Assembly (NCBI GenBank): GCA_013420905.1
Contig: JAAXNY010000009.1
Location: forward strand, 2,418,001-2,482,000
Reading direction: 5' to 3'
Source: Collybia mongolica
Lineage: Eukaryota; Basidiomycota; Agaricomycetes; Agaricales; Clitocybaceae
DNA: 64,000 nt
The notes beneath the pieces were generated by a model that worked only from the letters and a program-made list of their open reading frames with translations, made no database searches and had not been told where the DNA came from. Positions 1 through 13,258 of this stretch are shown here, in pieces (position 1 is the first letter of the stretch; each line of letters starts with the position of its first letter). The translations under genes were made by a program, and so were the position numbers.

Positions 1-1062
1 ACACCACACCATGCCGTCAGAATCTACTATTCATGAACATTTTCCCTTCTATCTACTAATTTTTGTCAAATACTACACCCATGGAACAAGGGCGTCATGA
101 AAGTTATAATAAAAAGTATTCAAGCAGCTACGTTTAATGTCTGGGTGTCTCAGAGTCTGCTTTCTCATGTCAAACATATTATTATCAGCGAGGTCATTGG
201 GTATCCAGACGTCCATGATATTCCAACCGTGCGTTGCATCCTCACGTTTAACAAGCCCACAGACAATTTCATTCTCAATACCATGATATCGCTTTCATGC
301 GCAAGTAAGGAAGAGTGTGCAGCGCAGAGAATTGGCTGGTTACTCTATCCACAGCGCCGGGTTCAATAGGCATGGACCATTGGTGTTTCAGCTTTCATGC
401 CAATGATGCTCCTTCTGTGCAAACTGTTCCGCAGCTTACTATGTTTTCGCTTGGGGGATCGTTCGGACCTTCGGCGTACGTACGAGGGTGCCACCGCCGG
501 CTCGGGAGGTGACATTTTAAACCGGGTTGCGCGTCGAGGTTCGATATCCCCGAATGCCATCTAGAGGAGATGGACAGGGGACTGGATTATATGGGAGCGC
601 AGATGGAAGACGATGACAGATAATTGGGGAATATCAAGACCAATTTTCCTATGTTGGATGATATCTAGGTTGAAAGACGACTTTTCGATCCAGGAAGCTA
701 TTGAGATGAGAAAGAACATTCCTTTAGGATGGTAGTGAGAAAAGACCTCGAGGTAGTAATCTCAAAACTGCCAGAGTTGACACGACAGGCGAAGAAATAA
801 ACCGAGATTCGTGTCATTTTTTTGGAAAGTGAGGTACCTGTAGGAAAAACCATGAGCCGACACGAGTCTGAATCCGACGGATTGCGTACAAGTATTTCAA
901 GACCTCAGCAAACCAAAAGCTCTCCATATCATCAATCTTTTGGGAGTGTATAGTAGATAAAAGTCACGTGCATCGTGTAAACTCCGATCAGATTTCCCAC
1001 TTGCTGCCAGCCTTGTTACCCCAACCAACCGCGACTCCTTGCTTTTACCATTACTTTATCTG
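1..1062. other. No recognisable gene upstream of POL1
   Basis: Only short open frames are present (for example 97-369 on the plus strand, 90 codons). None has a motif I recognise, and they do not join into a longer frame. Between about 420 and 620 the plus strand can be read in short coding-like pieces separated by stops, which may be a decayed gene, but I cannot name a family. The last 150 bp before the POL1 start hold a TCACGTG site and are likely its promoter. Confidence 0.4.
964..970 (+). promoter_or_regulatory. TCACGTG promoter element upstream of POL1
   Basis: The heptamer TCACGTG lies 92 bp before the POL1 start codon. CACGTG palindromes are bound by bHLH factors (Cbf1 type) in fungi. 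The same heptamer recurs before four other genes in this window. That it is functional is inferred. Confidence 0.45.
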
Positions 1063-4000
1063 ATGGCAGATCGCGCTCGACGCGAGAAACAACTAAAGCT
1101 CGAGAAGCTAGCGGAGTTGAAGAAGACTCGTCAGGGGGGAGCGCGCACATGGAAGGTTAGACGCGTTTCATTATTTCATGTGTCCGATGCTTACCTCCAT
1201 ATTTGGTGCAGGAGGAAGAAGTGGAACTCTACGACGAAGTTACTGAAGATCAATACAAGAGCATTGTTAAAGGGAGGCTGCAGAAGGATGACTTCGTTAT
1301 TGACGATGGAGTTGGGGGATATATGGATAACGGGATGGACGATTGGACTGGCGGTCGTGAGGAGGGCGAAGATGACGAGTCCGAAGAAGAGTTGGATAGA
1401 AAAAAGAAAGGTATGTAGTGATCAACTGGCCTTCGAAATCTGTACTCAGTCCTGAATAGCTAAGAAGAAAGGCAAAGATGTCTTCAAACCGAAGAAGCCA
1501 CCACCCCCAGCGGCCCCGTCCATCAGCGCATACAGGCCTGTTGTCTCAGCGGAACAAGAGGACGATTTTATGTCAAGCATATTGGGCACCATGGACACCC
1601 TCCCAGCATCAACTTCCACGTTGACCCGTAAACGCAAGCCCTCACCTGAGTATGACTACTCAGACTCGTCTTCTCCCATTCATCACGGAGGCTCTACCTT
1701 GAGGCGAAAAGCTTCTTATGGTGACACATCATCAGACGGTTTTATGGATGATGATGTGGTAGGAGTTCCCTCAAGTGATGACTTGTATATGAGCCCCAAG
1801 AAACGCGTCAAAGTCGCAGACAGTGGCGTCATGACACCCGCTATGGAACGTCTCGCACAGCTGGACGTAGACGACTACGACTCGTCATTTGATGACGTGG
1901 ATATGGATGCCTTCATGGATGTGGACGAGGAAGTGAACGGAAAATCGTACGTCAAATCAGAACCACAGGACGTCAAAATCAGCAAAATTTCCGCCTCATC
2001 AGCAATTAAGAAAGAGGACGCAGCTCCGTCCTGGCTGTCAGTCTACGACTCACTGAGCGTCGTTGAGTCGGACACCCTTGGTCCCCTCGCTTCCAATTCC
2101 ACAACGGCGACAGCCAGCAATATATCTGCCCTTGAACCCGATGGCTCATTACGCTTCTTTTGGCTTGACTATCTGGAGCTCGAAGGCAAGCTTTACTTCA
2201 TAGGAAAACTGAAAGATAAAGTTACTGGTGCCTGGATATCCTGCTGTGTCACAATCGACGGGATCCAACGCAACCTTTTCATCCTCCCACGCGAAAAACG
2301 CGTGGAACCAGACGAGGATGGGACTATGTTCGATACGGACATCGTGCCAACTCCACAGGATGTCCACGGTGATTTCGAGATGATTCGGAAGCAGATCGGT
2401 GTTAAGTCATGGCGAGGCAAATTCGTGAAACGAAAATATGCATTTGGAGAGAAGGATGTGCCCCGTGGAGAGAGCCAGTGGATGAAAGTGGTCTATAGCT
2501 TTAATGGTATGTTAATTGGTTCTGGGAAATATCATGCGGCCCTTACCGTCAACATATAGACCCCCCAATACCATCCATTGCATGCAGTCCCAATATTGCC
2601 CAGATTTTTGGGACCAACACAAGTGCATTTGAGCTCCTTGTTTTGAAGCGAAAAATAATGGGGCCATGTTGGCTGCAAATCAAAAACCCTCAAATCGATC
2701 ATAAAGGGGTGAGTTTACATCCGATCCACACATATAATTCTGATCCGTATCAGGTTTCCTGGTGTAAACTAGAGGCAACTGTATCAGACCCCAAGGATAT
2801 TAATCCCATACCAGAAGCTGATTCGGATGCACCGAAAGATACACCGCCTCTGACCGTCATCAGCCTCAGTGTCCGGACGATCGTAAACCATCAAGAAAAT
2901 AAGCGCGAGGTTGTCTGTGCGACTGCTCGAATTTGGCATAACAGTGGGCGCTCACCACTACAGAGAAATTAAATTCAACTGACTTGTTACAAGTGATAAT
3001 TGACGACCCCACCCCCCCGGAGAAGTTGCATTGTACAGTGCATACATTTGTACGACCGCTTGACCGTTTCCCTCCCAATTTCGAGGCGCAAGCTAGAGCA
3101 AATGGAAAGGGCTTTATCTCACCAATGAAGAACGAACGCATGCTCCTGAGTAGTCTACTAAGTAAGTGAGTGACCTTCTAGTTGCTAATTACGCTATATT
3201 ATCTGCTCTAGTGACAATTTATAAAGCTGATCCGGACGTTATTCTCGGCCACGAATTCTTGGGAGTTTCTCTTGATGTGCTTCTTCATAGAATGAGGGAT
3301 CTCAAAGTTGACCACTGGTCTCGGCTGGGTCGGTTTAGGCGTTCAAGGTGGCCTAATATTGGTAAACAGGGTTCTAATTTGAAGTTTTTGAATGGACGTA
3401 TGTTGTGTGATTTAGCCAGCGATGGAGCAAAGGTATGAATTCACTTCTCATCCACCCTTGTGGAAATTATTGAGATTAAAGTTACATCCAGAGTATGATT
3501 GCGTCAACGACATGGTCACTCACGGAAATGTGCAAAACACATCTTAAGAGCGAGAGGCAGGATATCGACCCTGATGACACGGCAAGCTACCTTGACGGCA
3601 GCTTAAGTACTCCTGATCGACTCCTCGTTTTTGTGCGTCATTGCGAACTAGACGCCCATTACCAGATGGCGATTGCTGCAAAGGTGCAAATGCTGCCTTT
3701 AACCAAACAGTTAACCAATCTTGCAGGAAATTCCTGGCAAGTCTATATATGATTGATCCAAGCTCCACTCTTTCTTACAGCTTCACAGGAATAAAACGCT
3801 TAACGGAGGCCGTGCCGAAAGAAATGAATATATTTTACTGCATGAATTCCATCGCCTCAAATACATATGCCCGGACAAATCCTGGGGAAAGAAATCAGTG
3901 GCTGCAGTTAAACAGGAATTCCAGGATGACGACCCAGAAGCTGCAAAGACGAGCAAGGGGAAACGTGACAAATATAAAGGTGGCCTGGTATTTGAGCCCA

Positions 4001-6297
4001 AACGAGGGCTTTGGGACCACTACATCTTGGTCATGGATTTCAACTCGCTTTATCCAAGCATCATTCAGGAATACAACATAGACTTTACAACGGTCGATCG
4101 AGTCGAGGATGATGAGGTTAGTGATTAACTCTCTCCAGTACTTGCTACTGTTAAGCATCTTTTTCAGGATGGAGAAGAGAAGATACCCGAACCACCGTCG
4201 TCAGATGTCCCTCAGGGTGTTTTACCTCGTCTCATCGCAACCCTCGTCAATCGCCGTAAGCAAGTTAAATCCCTGATGAAAGATAAATCAGCTTCGCACG
4301 CCAAAATTCTCCAGGTGCGTGGAAGTAATGTTCGAATTAGTCTCTTAGTTCACCATTCAACCAGTATGACATCAAACAAATGGCTCTTAAACTTACTGCC
4401 AACAGTATGTATGGCTGCCTGGGTTTCGAATATTCACGATTCTATGCACGGCCACTCGCAGCCCTTACAACTTTTAAGGGCCGTGAAATTCTGACTCATA
4501 CGAGGGAGTTGGCAGAGGGCCTTGAACTCGATGTTAGTGATTTATCCTTTGCCTTTGTCTCTCACAATTACCTGATGCCCAAGGAAGGTCGTCTATGGTG
4601 ACACAGATTCGGTGTTTGTTAACTCAAATGTGACCGAGCTTCCAGAGGCTCTAAGAATATCCGCCGAGTTCAAGAAGAAAGTTAACGATCACTATAAACT
4701 TCTTGAGATCGACCTGGATAGTGTCTTTCAACGACTTTTACTACTCCAGAAGAAGAAATATGCAGCGATAAAAGTTGAAGATAACGCCAGAACTTCAACT
4801 GAGGTGAAGGGTCTCGACATGAAGCGCCGAGAATACTGCGCACTATCAAAGAACGTCTCTCAGTGCGTCGTTCGCTCTCCACACTTGACCTCCATTCATC
4901 ACTGGTCTTAGGTATGTTCTGGAACAAATACTTTCTGGGGAAGCCACTGAAAATGTGGTATTTAATATCCATGAGTATTTGACAACAGTTGGAGAGAATG
5001 TGCGTGGAGGCAAGACTAAGATTGACGATTTCATTGTCTTCAAGGTTTGTTTGCTCTTCTATAACTTACCAAAGGCATCTAAAAAATGCAAAATGTAGCG
5101 GCTAGGAAAAAACCCGGAGGACTATCCTGACGCCAAAAGCCAACCTCATGTCCAAGTTGCGCTAAGGATGAAGGCAAAGGGTGGGAACGCCCGTTCTGGA
5201 GATGTCATTCCCTACGTGTTTTGCCTGGCGGAAGGCGAAGAGACCGCAAAAACCGCTCAAGCCGATCGAGCAAAACATCCTGATGAAGTTAAGAAATCCA
5301 CCTTGAAGATTGGTCAGCGCCCACTCAACTTGTCCAATGTTGACTGATTGACGTCCTACTAGACTATGAGCATTATCTGGCTCATCAAATTTTGCCACCG
5401 ATTGAGCGATTGTGCGAACCGATCGAGGGGACAGACCGCGCCCGTCTCGCAGAATGTTTAGGTACGATAAGTCGTGTCCTGCTACTTCCAATGATCTTGA
5501 CCAGGCGACCAGGTTTGGACCCTGGACGATATCGCAATTCAGTGGGGGGAACAGAGGAGAGATCGTTTGTGTCTCTTGACTCGCAAATTTCCGACAGCGA
5601 AAGGTTCAAAGATACCGTCCCTTTCATTGTTCGTTGTCGCAATTGCCACGGCCAGCTGCCTTTTGCCCCTCTTAATGAACGGGAGGTTCGCTTGGATGAT
5701 TTTTTACAGGCATATATATTGACTTCTCTGATTTAGTCTTCCATCGTACATCCGACAGGTCCGGCGTGCCCCGCTTGCCAGACTAATGTTAGCGTCGGAA
5801 GCCTTCAAATGCAGCTTGAATCACAGATACGTGAGCATATTGGGAAGTATTATGAGGGTTGGGCTATTTGCGACGACCCCACTTGCGAGCATCGTACCCG
5901 TATGATGAGTGTATACGGCAGAAGGTGTTTGCGTCCAGGTTGTAGGGGCACGGTATCCCTCGAGGTGTGTCACGCCGAGGAAAATCATGATCTCCCCTAA
6001 ACTGTCATTCCAGTATTCTGACACGCAGTTATACAATCAACTACGATACTTCTTATCCCTTTTCGATGGGAACAGAGCTACCAAGTCGTCTAAAGGGGGG
6101 GCAGATCACGGTTCGTAACATAGTTAGATGCACTTGACTGGGTGCTCACGCCGCGGCTTACAGAAGCACTCGTTGCCCTCGTTAGCTTCAACACTGAGTT
6201 GTTGCAAACTCTCACTGCTTGCGTCGGAAAATATCTCGACCAATGTGGGCGCCGATGGGTAAACTTCAGCACCCTTTTTTCGTTTATGAAAGTTTAG
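1063..6297 (+). CDS. POL1: DNA polymerase alpha catalytic subunit
   Basis: Family B replicative polymerase, catalytic subunit of the polymerase alpha-primase complex that makes and extends RNA-DNA primers in the nucleus. Spliced from many exons. The N-terminus ([15 protein letters not shown]...) and the acidic, serine-rich region encoded at 1570-2100 match the p180 N-terminal domain. Motif A ([14 protein letters not shown], near 4036-4080), motif B ([17 protein letters not shown], near 4387-4440) and motif C (GDTDSVFVN, near 4598-4626) give the catalytic core, with both metal-binding aspartates of GDTD present. The C-terminus carries cysteine pairs CRNC and CPAC, then CDDPTC and CLRPGC, the two zinc-binding modules that contact the B subunit. 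The last exon joins as [13 protein letters not shown] and ends FSFMKV. Apparent internal stops all fall in GT-AG introns. The start is the first ATG giving the conserved N-terminus. Confidence 0.95.
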
Positions 6298-8440
6298 CCC
6301 TGCTGCCTTTTCTCGCCTGTATTTATGACCAAACTGTAGACATGCATACGTACTCATATCTTAATAATGGACATCTGAACTAGATCAATGACGCCTTGGA
6401 AGCTGATGGGCGAGCGTACAGGTATCTCGATCTAATACTATCTTGGGGTATCGAAAACAAAATCCGGATCCCTGGAAACAGAAGTCAGCGATACACGAGT
6501 TGCGGGTGGCCTGTTTACTAAATTAAACCCCGGAAGAACCGGATATGACCTTGACTGCCATAATTATCACTGTGGAACCAGTCGCTTGCATTCAGCCTCA
6601 ACATTATTTGTTGGGGAAGAACGTCACGTATGTATACCGTCAACATCCGCGAGCGTTTTTAACTTCCCCGTCAAAAGCGGATTTCAACCTTATTTTATGT
6701 TTGAAGTATCTGGTTCAGGAAAAACTGGGAAAACCTCACATTCCCTCTTCAAGTTTCCCGAATTGCACCTCAAACACGTAAGAAATTCAAAAAGGTTCAG
6801 TGCCTAATGGAACACCTGAGGTTACCTCTAGAACCAGGTTGAGAAGGAGCACCTGGACCTGGTCCAGTCCAACCATTGATGACGATTGCGGACGTCTGCC
6901 TTGGGTGGGCATTAGACATATTCAATATGTGCAAGACCGGGTCAGCCATACCGGCAAAATACGAGGATGGTTCCAATTTCCAATGCATGCACGCACGCCA
7001 ATTGAGTCCCGAATTCGGTGATGAACTTCGCAGCTCCAACTTTTTGGACATTTGCTCTGGTACAGGTCGGGTTTCAGTGATTCAAGATGATGGTTGAAGC
7101 TTTTTCAGCATGAACCTGGACCTCGGGTGTGCATACGGCTGTCGCCAGGGCCATAAGGTGGCGCTCAAAAAGAACATGGTGGCTTCCAAACAAGGTACGT
7201 ACTGCACGGTTTTGATCATACTAAGATGCCCAAGCCATAGACACGTAGTGACACAGAGTAATTACTTGCTCGGCGTTCACGAAGCCCCTAGGGACGCCGT
7301 CGAAATCACCAATCTGCCAGATAACAGCAGGGTTCTATAACAAGAATCCACTTGTCAGGTGGGGTTTTTGGCAATCATGACGGATCTCTATTGGAACTTA
7401 CCGCCTCCTGGGATGGGATGTTCGATTTCGAGACACCTCCAGAGGAAACAGGAACGCTTCGGCTAACAACAGCAAACGAGACAATCTTATATACTATGTA
7501 TTTCTACGAATAACTCCTCTGAGAGCTCGTCATTACACATGATAGTCATCACTTACAGGTCATAGTGTATGTCTAGCTTCATATAAGCATCCATGATATA
7601 GACTTGAACTTTGACCAGGTATTCTGGTATAGAAGAGTTGGTTAGCAATATAAGCAGAAAGCACAGAACCAGTCGCAAACCACAGGGCGCTAGAAAATGT
7701 TAATTCGTCCCATTCTCGTTTCAAGTTGCGTTACTTATCAAGGGCCATACAGACCCATTCGGTGAGCTGTCAAATATTGAAAATGTATACAACGTAGGAT
7801 TTCTAAGAGACTTACATTCAGTCTGAGTTCTAACCAAATGAAAGTGAGATCAACTAGATAGAAGAATTATAAATGTGAGTGATACCATATCTCGGTTTAT
7901 AAATGAGATCAGTGTGGTCACAGAGCACGGAATAGTAGAACACATGCGGTCGTCCCTCAAGGATATGAGCGGGAAAATAAAGAGAGGACCTGTCTGTCGG
8001 TGTTGAAGAGTGTGTTTTTGTCAGGAATATGTATATAGTTAGGCAGGTTTATTGATCTCAGAGCGGCTGTATACTAGTTAAAAGATCAGATGTCGACACC
8101 TACATGCCTTGCTGTTTATACCAAGGAAAAAACAGCGGCACGGCCTGGCAATCGCACATTGTCTTGGTTGAAATTTGTTCAAAAGAGACGCTTGTCTCTG
8201 ATCCTATTTTATCGCACCAATGGCGTTCAGAGGGAATAGATCAGCGTCTGTAAAGAGGACGAGGCTCCGAGCGTAGCATTGAGGGAAATTTTAATCGGAC
8301 GTCCAGGTCTGGGCGGAACCCGGCAGCAGCAGGATTCAAACCTAGCGACTTCACATGGACGACGGAAGAGGAAGAGCCTTATTTAATGTTTACTTCTACC
8401 ACCGTCGAATCTCTATTAAAGAGGTCTCGAAACACTATGC
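6298..8440. other. Gene-poor region with possible decayed coding pieces
   Basis: Plus-strand pieces look coding: about 6483-6807 (contains DLDCHNYHCGTSRLHSAS), 6876-7097 (contains LGWALDIFNMCKTGSAIP), 7110-7200, and about 7363-7510 (ends TTANETILYTMYFYE, then stop). They follow one another in the same direction. However, no single start or set of plausible GT-AG joins links them: the only join I found before the last piece would be a 27-nt intron. I do not recognise the family. This could be an orphan secreted-type gene with unusual splicing or a pseudogene. From 7520 to 8440 I see nothing. Confidence 0.3.
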
Positions 8441-10689
8441 TCAAATCGACGCCACACCCTCGATGAAACTTTCCCACTGTTTCTCCCAAACGGCGAAGGC
8501 ACGCCGTTTCTCTTCGTCCTCCAGGGTGGAAAACTGGAATAGTAACTTTGTCAGAAGAGCTTCATCAAAAAGAGAGTATAATGGGATTCTGACCTCGAGG
8601 CTGTCGCGCGCAAATTGACGGAGAGTACTTAATCCGGAGACCTCGCTTGAGACAAGAACCTGCATCATACAGGAACTGGTGTTAACTGGATTGTCCCCCG
8701 AGAGATGAGAAGAGAAACATCACTTGGAAAAAATCAAAAGTGAGGCCCATGTTACCGAAAACAGATGGGTCATCAGAGGAGAGAGCTACTGGAACACCGT
8801 TATTCAAGAGAATTGGAAGTGGGTGCATTGGCATAGATGAGCATAGCCGCTGAACGTCGCTATGAGTGTGGGGCCAAACCATGTCGATCGAAATTATTAC
8901 TTACCAAGATTTCGTTACTAAAACGTGTTTAGCCAAGTGCTTCAAATACATTATAGAAAGACGTACGAAATTGGACAGACTTCCAAGGCGATTCCCCTTT
9001 CTCGACAGAGGTCCATGATTTTGGGGTGTTTTACGACCGAGTAGCTAAGACTCCGTAAGAAAAAAAGTCGAGCTCATGTGGAAAGACGAGACGCACCCAT
9101 GGCCGATGCGTTTGGTCCCAAGCAAAATGGCATCATATACGTTCATATCTGCTGTACTTCCATCACCAAGGGTCTCGCCCGCATGAAATATGAACGGTAT
9201 GTCTACACCCTCCTCTTTCTGACGCGTGCGGAATTTGAGAAGGGGTTGGATATAATTTATGAGTGGTATGAGTTCGTTTTCGTTTCCTACGAGATCGAAG
9301 CCTGTTGGGAATTTTGGTTATTACCTTTCGTTAAACATATGAATGGAAGAAAAGACCAGCGATCAAGTGAGGAAATTCTTTCTTTAGCGCGATGCAATCT
9401 TCGAGGTACCATTCCAAGTCTTCCGGTGTAATGAATCGAATGGTAGTATATATAATCTACATGAAAGTTAGTAATGCTGCATAAAAAGATGTCACAAATG
9501 ACCCATTTACCTTGGCCCCAATGAACTGATCTCCTCTGCCTTGTTTTTTCATGTCTTCCTTGACCTCATTCAGGACCCGATCGAACATAACAAGCCACTC
9601 CCGATGTGGGATATTGTCCTCTCCATCTTCACCAATCATAGTCCTAGAAAAGAATATATGAGAATCGACGAACGGAAAAACTTGCAAGTATGTTTACTTG
9701 TATAGGAAGTTAACCCTTGCTTCAATGTACATTATTCCATCTTCAATTGAGGACTGGAAAAATTCGCGAATGTAATCAGGAAAGATCGGTGCAAACCGAA
9801 TCAGACCCTGTAAAAGAATATATGAGACATGTTTTGCAGCAATAACCGGGAGACATACAGCTGATACGATGAATGTACTTGTAAATTTTTCCCATATCTT
9901 GATGCCAATACCAATCGTCAGTAAACTGACACGAGGGAAGAAATGTGGTGTACTTTGGTTATTGTGTTATGTGTCTTGTAAGCTTCCGTTGGGTTGATCA
10001 TCAATGCGCCGATAACCCATTTATCGAAACCTACTGGTCCACCTAAAGAAGTATCAAATACCGCTCTTGCATTCCGGATCGAAACCCATGTTCCCGGCTC
10101 ATAAGTTGCCTCAGTCACACTGAGAACGTCGGAATATTGATCTGGTGGAAGGGCCCTGAATTCAGGCAAGATAGAGTCTATATTGGATGCGTTTAGGGCT
10201 TGGGGAACCCGGACATGTAGGGCCGGTTGCTCAAGAGCGAGCTTCAATAGAAATTCAGAGTTGACTGTGGCGTCCAGATGGGCATGTAAAAGGGCTCCTT
10301 TGGGCATCTATATAGTGCTTAAAATTTGAGGGCAGCGGCGAATCCGTGCAAACTACCTTGCTGAGAATTTTGAACAACTTTGTCTTTAGAATAATACTTC
10401 GCCCTGGAAGAACAGAAGCGTTAGATAGGAATTTATGACATCTATCGCGTTTGAATAACGCTGTACCAGTCAGAAATTCCATTCCGGGGAATGGATGTGG
10501 CACTGAGGCATGCTCCTGTTTCCATATTGTTGAGGCCTCCAAAGCGCGGATTTGCCTTACAACTTGCTCGGCTTTGATCTCTGCCGATGAGAGTTGAGCT
10601 TGTATATCGCGACGATAGGATCGGTCATCGTTGATGAGAGTATCCCTCCTTTGGTGATACTCAGTAAGTTCAGATTCAGCGGACGACAT
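8441..10689 (-). CDS. Adenosine deaminase, ADGF/ADA2 (CECR1) type
   Basis: Predicted to hydrolyse adenosine (or deoxyadenosine) to inosine and ammonia with a catalytic zinc. Reading the minus strand, the exons give an N-terminal helical region (SSAESELTEYHQRRDTL), then the zinc-binding MPKGALLHAHLDATVN (HxH), EDLEWYLEDCIALKKEFP, the catalytic FHAGETLGDGS, KRIGHGF, and LSSDDPSVFGN, which carries the last metal-binding and base-contacting aspartates. The long N-terminus before the barrel and the HAHLDA spelling place it with ADGF/ADA2 proteins rather than short intracellular ADA. Unlike animal ADA2, the protein starts with a polar segment and shows no signal peptide, so a cytosolic enzyme is inferred. 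It is divergent from GPI10. The minus-strand frame ends EKQWESFIEGVASI at a clean stop. Confidence 0.88.
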
Positions 10690-11081
10690 GATGGGTGGTT
10701 AAACGAGTTGAGATTTGTGGAGAACAAGTATATGTACGTATGAGCCGATTAGAATCGCCGGGTGTACCGGACAGGTACTGCCATCCACGCAAGACCCACC
10801 ACGCGTCCGGAATCATGAGCTAAACAAGAAATTTGAGATCCGAGCTTGATTTATGACGACTTATCGTCTGCTTCTAGAGATTCTGGAACTCGCCAGTAAA
10901 AGACATCAAGGAAAAGGATGGCATCGATGTCTGCTCTTTGGGAATTGAAGTAGCGTGGCTGTTATTGCAGAGTTGACAAACATTGATTTGCGGCCATGGC
11001 TGACATAATTAGACCAACGCCAGTGCTTGAACTCGATTTGAATAATCTCTGACTTTCAATGCGTTTGGATCTTGTTATAAT
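10690..11081. promoter_or_regulatory. Divergent promoter region, adenosine deaminase / GPI10
   Basis: 392 bp separate two head-to-head start codons. No gene or RNA is visible; it presumably holds both promoters. An ACGCGT hexamer lies at 10801-10806. Confidence 0.4.
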
Positions 11082-13073
11082 ATGAAAATAACAGCAACGC
11101 GTCGCGCTATCGGCCTCAGAATCCTAATCGCCCTTTGTACACGCACTTTCTTTCAGCCCGACGAATTTTTTCAGTCTCTCGAACCAGCCCACCACCTCGT
11201 TTTTGGGTACGGACATCTCACCTGGGAATGGCTTGCCCCTACTCCTATACGAAGTATCGTTTATCCCGTGCTCAACGTTCCAATATATTGGTTATTGAAA
11301 ATATCGGGCATTGCAGACATGGGGGCTCTGGGTAGTTGGCTTCTGGTGGGTACGTGTTTCTTTCGCCTTGTGTAAAGGGCATGTGTCTGACTGTATTCTA
11401 GATAGTTAGCCCAAAAATAATGCATGGGATATTTGCAGCGGCTACAGATGTCTGGTTATGCCAGTTGACGCGGCAGGTATTGGGCAGGCAATACGTTTCG
11501 ACTGCGGTACGTTGCTATTACACCCTCGGTCTAGCTACACCTTCACTTATTGTTTATGATCGTGTTCAGCTCTTCCTCTCATTGACTAGCTTTTTCAACG
11601 CGCTTTCGTTATCTCGGAGCCTTTCCAATTCCCTTGAGACGTCGCTCACAACAATCGCATTCGCATATTACCCATGGGACGCGAGCTCCAACCTTAGCCC
11701 TCAACTGATCTTCTACAGGTAGGTTGCCGTCTACTGTGGAATCAAGAGATATATTCATTGGATATAGGCCAAGGATGAGGAAAACTTTGATATTTGCTGC
11801 CCTTGCATGCATGGTCCGCTCAACGAATGTTATCATATGGATATATCTTTTTGGAAACATTTTATGGGCCCTGCGTTCACACCGACGCGCAGTACATGCA
11901 GTCTTATATGAAGCTGTGGTCGTGGGGTATGTCTTCATCCTGTTTTAAACTGTTCATCACTAAATGTATGACATGACCACAGAGCGGTAGCGTGCGTAAC
12001 ACTGTTTACACTAGATTCCTTGTATTACCAAAAGCCGACCTTGACTCCCCTCAACTTTTTCCTAACAAACTTATCTTCTGTCTCGCTTTTCTATGGATCA
12101 AGCCCGTGGCATTACTACCTCACACAAGGCCTGCCTGTCCTTTGTACAACCGCCCTTCCATTTGTCCTCCTCGGCATCTACTCTACAGTATTTGATCGCG
12201 GTGCCGTGGCATTACGCACCATGCTGGGAACGATTGTATGGACAGTTGGGGTTTACTCAATGGCTGGACACAAAGAGTGGCGATTCATTCACCCGATCCT
12301 CCCCCTCCTCCACGTCTTCGCAGCCAAATCTTTGGTGGACCTTTCCAATCCCGCATCAGAAAGAAAAAGAGAACCAAAGAACCCGCAAAAACCAGCATGG
12401 GGGCGCTCTCTACTCAGTCAACTCCCCGCTGTCCGCCCAGGCTTCCTGGCACTACTTCTACTTACTGTACCTGCTTCTATATATATAGTGCTTTTCTATT
12501 GTAGCGGACCCATCAGTGTTCTATCCTATATCCGGTCTATACCTCGCGAGGAAATGGGCAATGGGACCGTAGGCTTCCTGATGCCGTGTCATTCGACACC
12601 AGGTCATGCGTATCTCCACCAGAAGAAATTAGCGCAAGGCTCAATGTGGGCTCTTGGGTGCGAGCCTCCTCTAGAGTGCGTACATGTCCTGGTATCCAAA
12701 TGTTCCCCCTCCGCTGATAACCCTCCTCTTCTCCAGAAAACAAAAACTATCAACTTACCTCGATCAGACTGATGTGTTCTTCCAGTCTCCACAAGATTAC
12801 CTGCAGAAATATTTCCCCACGAAAGTTAACCCTTCCTTCCCATCCTCCCCATATCCGGTTTCCATTCCTGGAACACCAGAAAACTTGGATGGTTATCCGT
12901 GGGTGCATGAGTGGCCGCGATATCTTGCATTTTTTGGAGCGCTTCTGGAAGAAGAGGGGGTAAAGCCTATGTTGGTAGCAAGAGGTTATAAGGAAGTATG
13001 GCGGGCCGGCCGGGAATGGGAGGGAGAGGGCCATAGGAAAGGTGCTGTGCGTGTGTGGAAATGGTCGAGATAG
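11082..13073 (+). CDS. GPI10: GPI mannosyltransferase 3 (PIG-B)
   Basis: Dolichol-phosphate-mannose-dependent alpha-1,2-mannosyltransferase (GT22 family) that adds the third mannose to the GPI anchor precursor in the ER lumen. The first exon shows the family signature [19 protein letters not shown] followed by GYGHLTWEW and PIRSIVYP, as in Gpi10/PIG-B. Further exons are rich in hydrophobic segments. The long exon at 12020-12772 contains [15 protein letters not shown], matching the conserved HKE-RFI luminal motif. The last exon gives [15 protein letters not shown] and ends VRVWKWSR. The ATG at 11082 puts the signature near residue 25, as expected. It is convergent with the NADH dehydrogenase gene, with 185 bp between stops. 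Confidence 0.92.
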
Positions 13074-13258
13074 TCGCGAGCACTTGACACCAGGATATAC
13101 CAATATCCCACTAGTTTAAAATCCTGGCATGAGTATCAATTTTCACAAATCGAGAGCAAAGTCGATGTCTCTACAAAGATATAAGGTGCACAGAATAGTA
13201 TACTAGATACGAAAGAAAACAGTATGCAAGAGTCCGGATGGTGCGTGCCTGTCATCGA

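Noticed and set aside
4030..4090. Asp in place of Cys after motif A (EYNIDFTTV) in POL1
   Set aside because: Budding yeast has NICFTTV, but I believe Asp occurs in other fungi and it is outside the catalytic residues; not enough to call unusual.
1063..6297. Frame breaks that might make POL1 a pseudogene
   Set aside because: Each break checked lies at a short GT-AG intron and the joined protein keeps all polymerase motifs.
8310..8340. B-box-like sequence on the minus strand (GGTTTGAATCC)
   Set aside because: The flanking bases do not form a T-stem, and no acceptor or D-stem could be found, so no tRNA is called.
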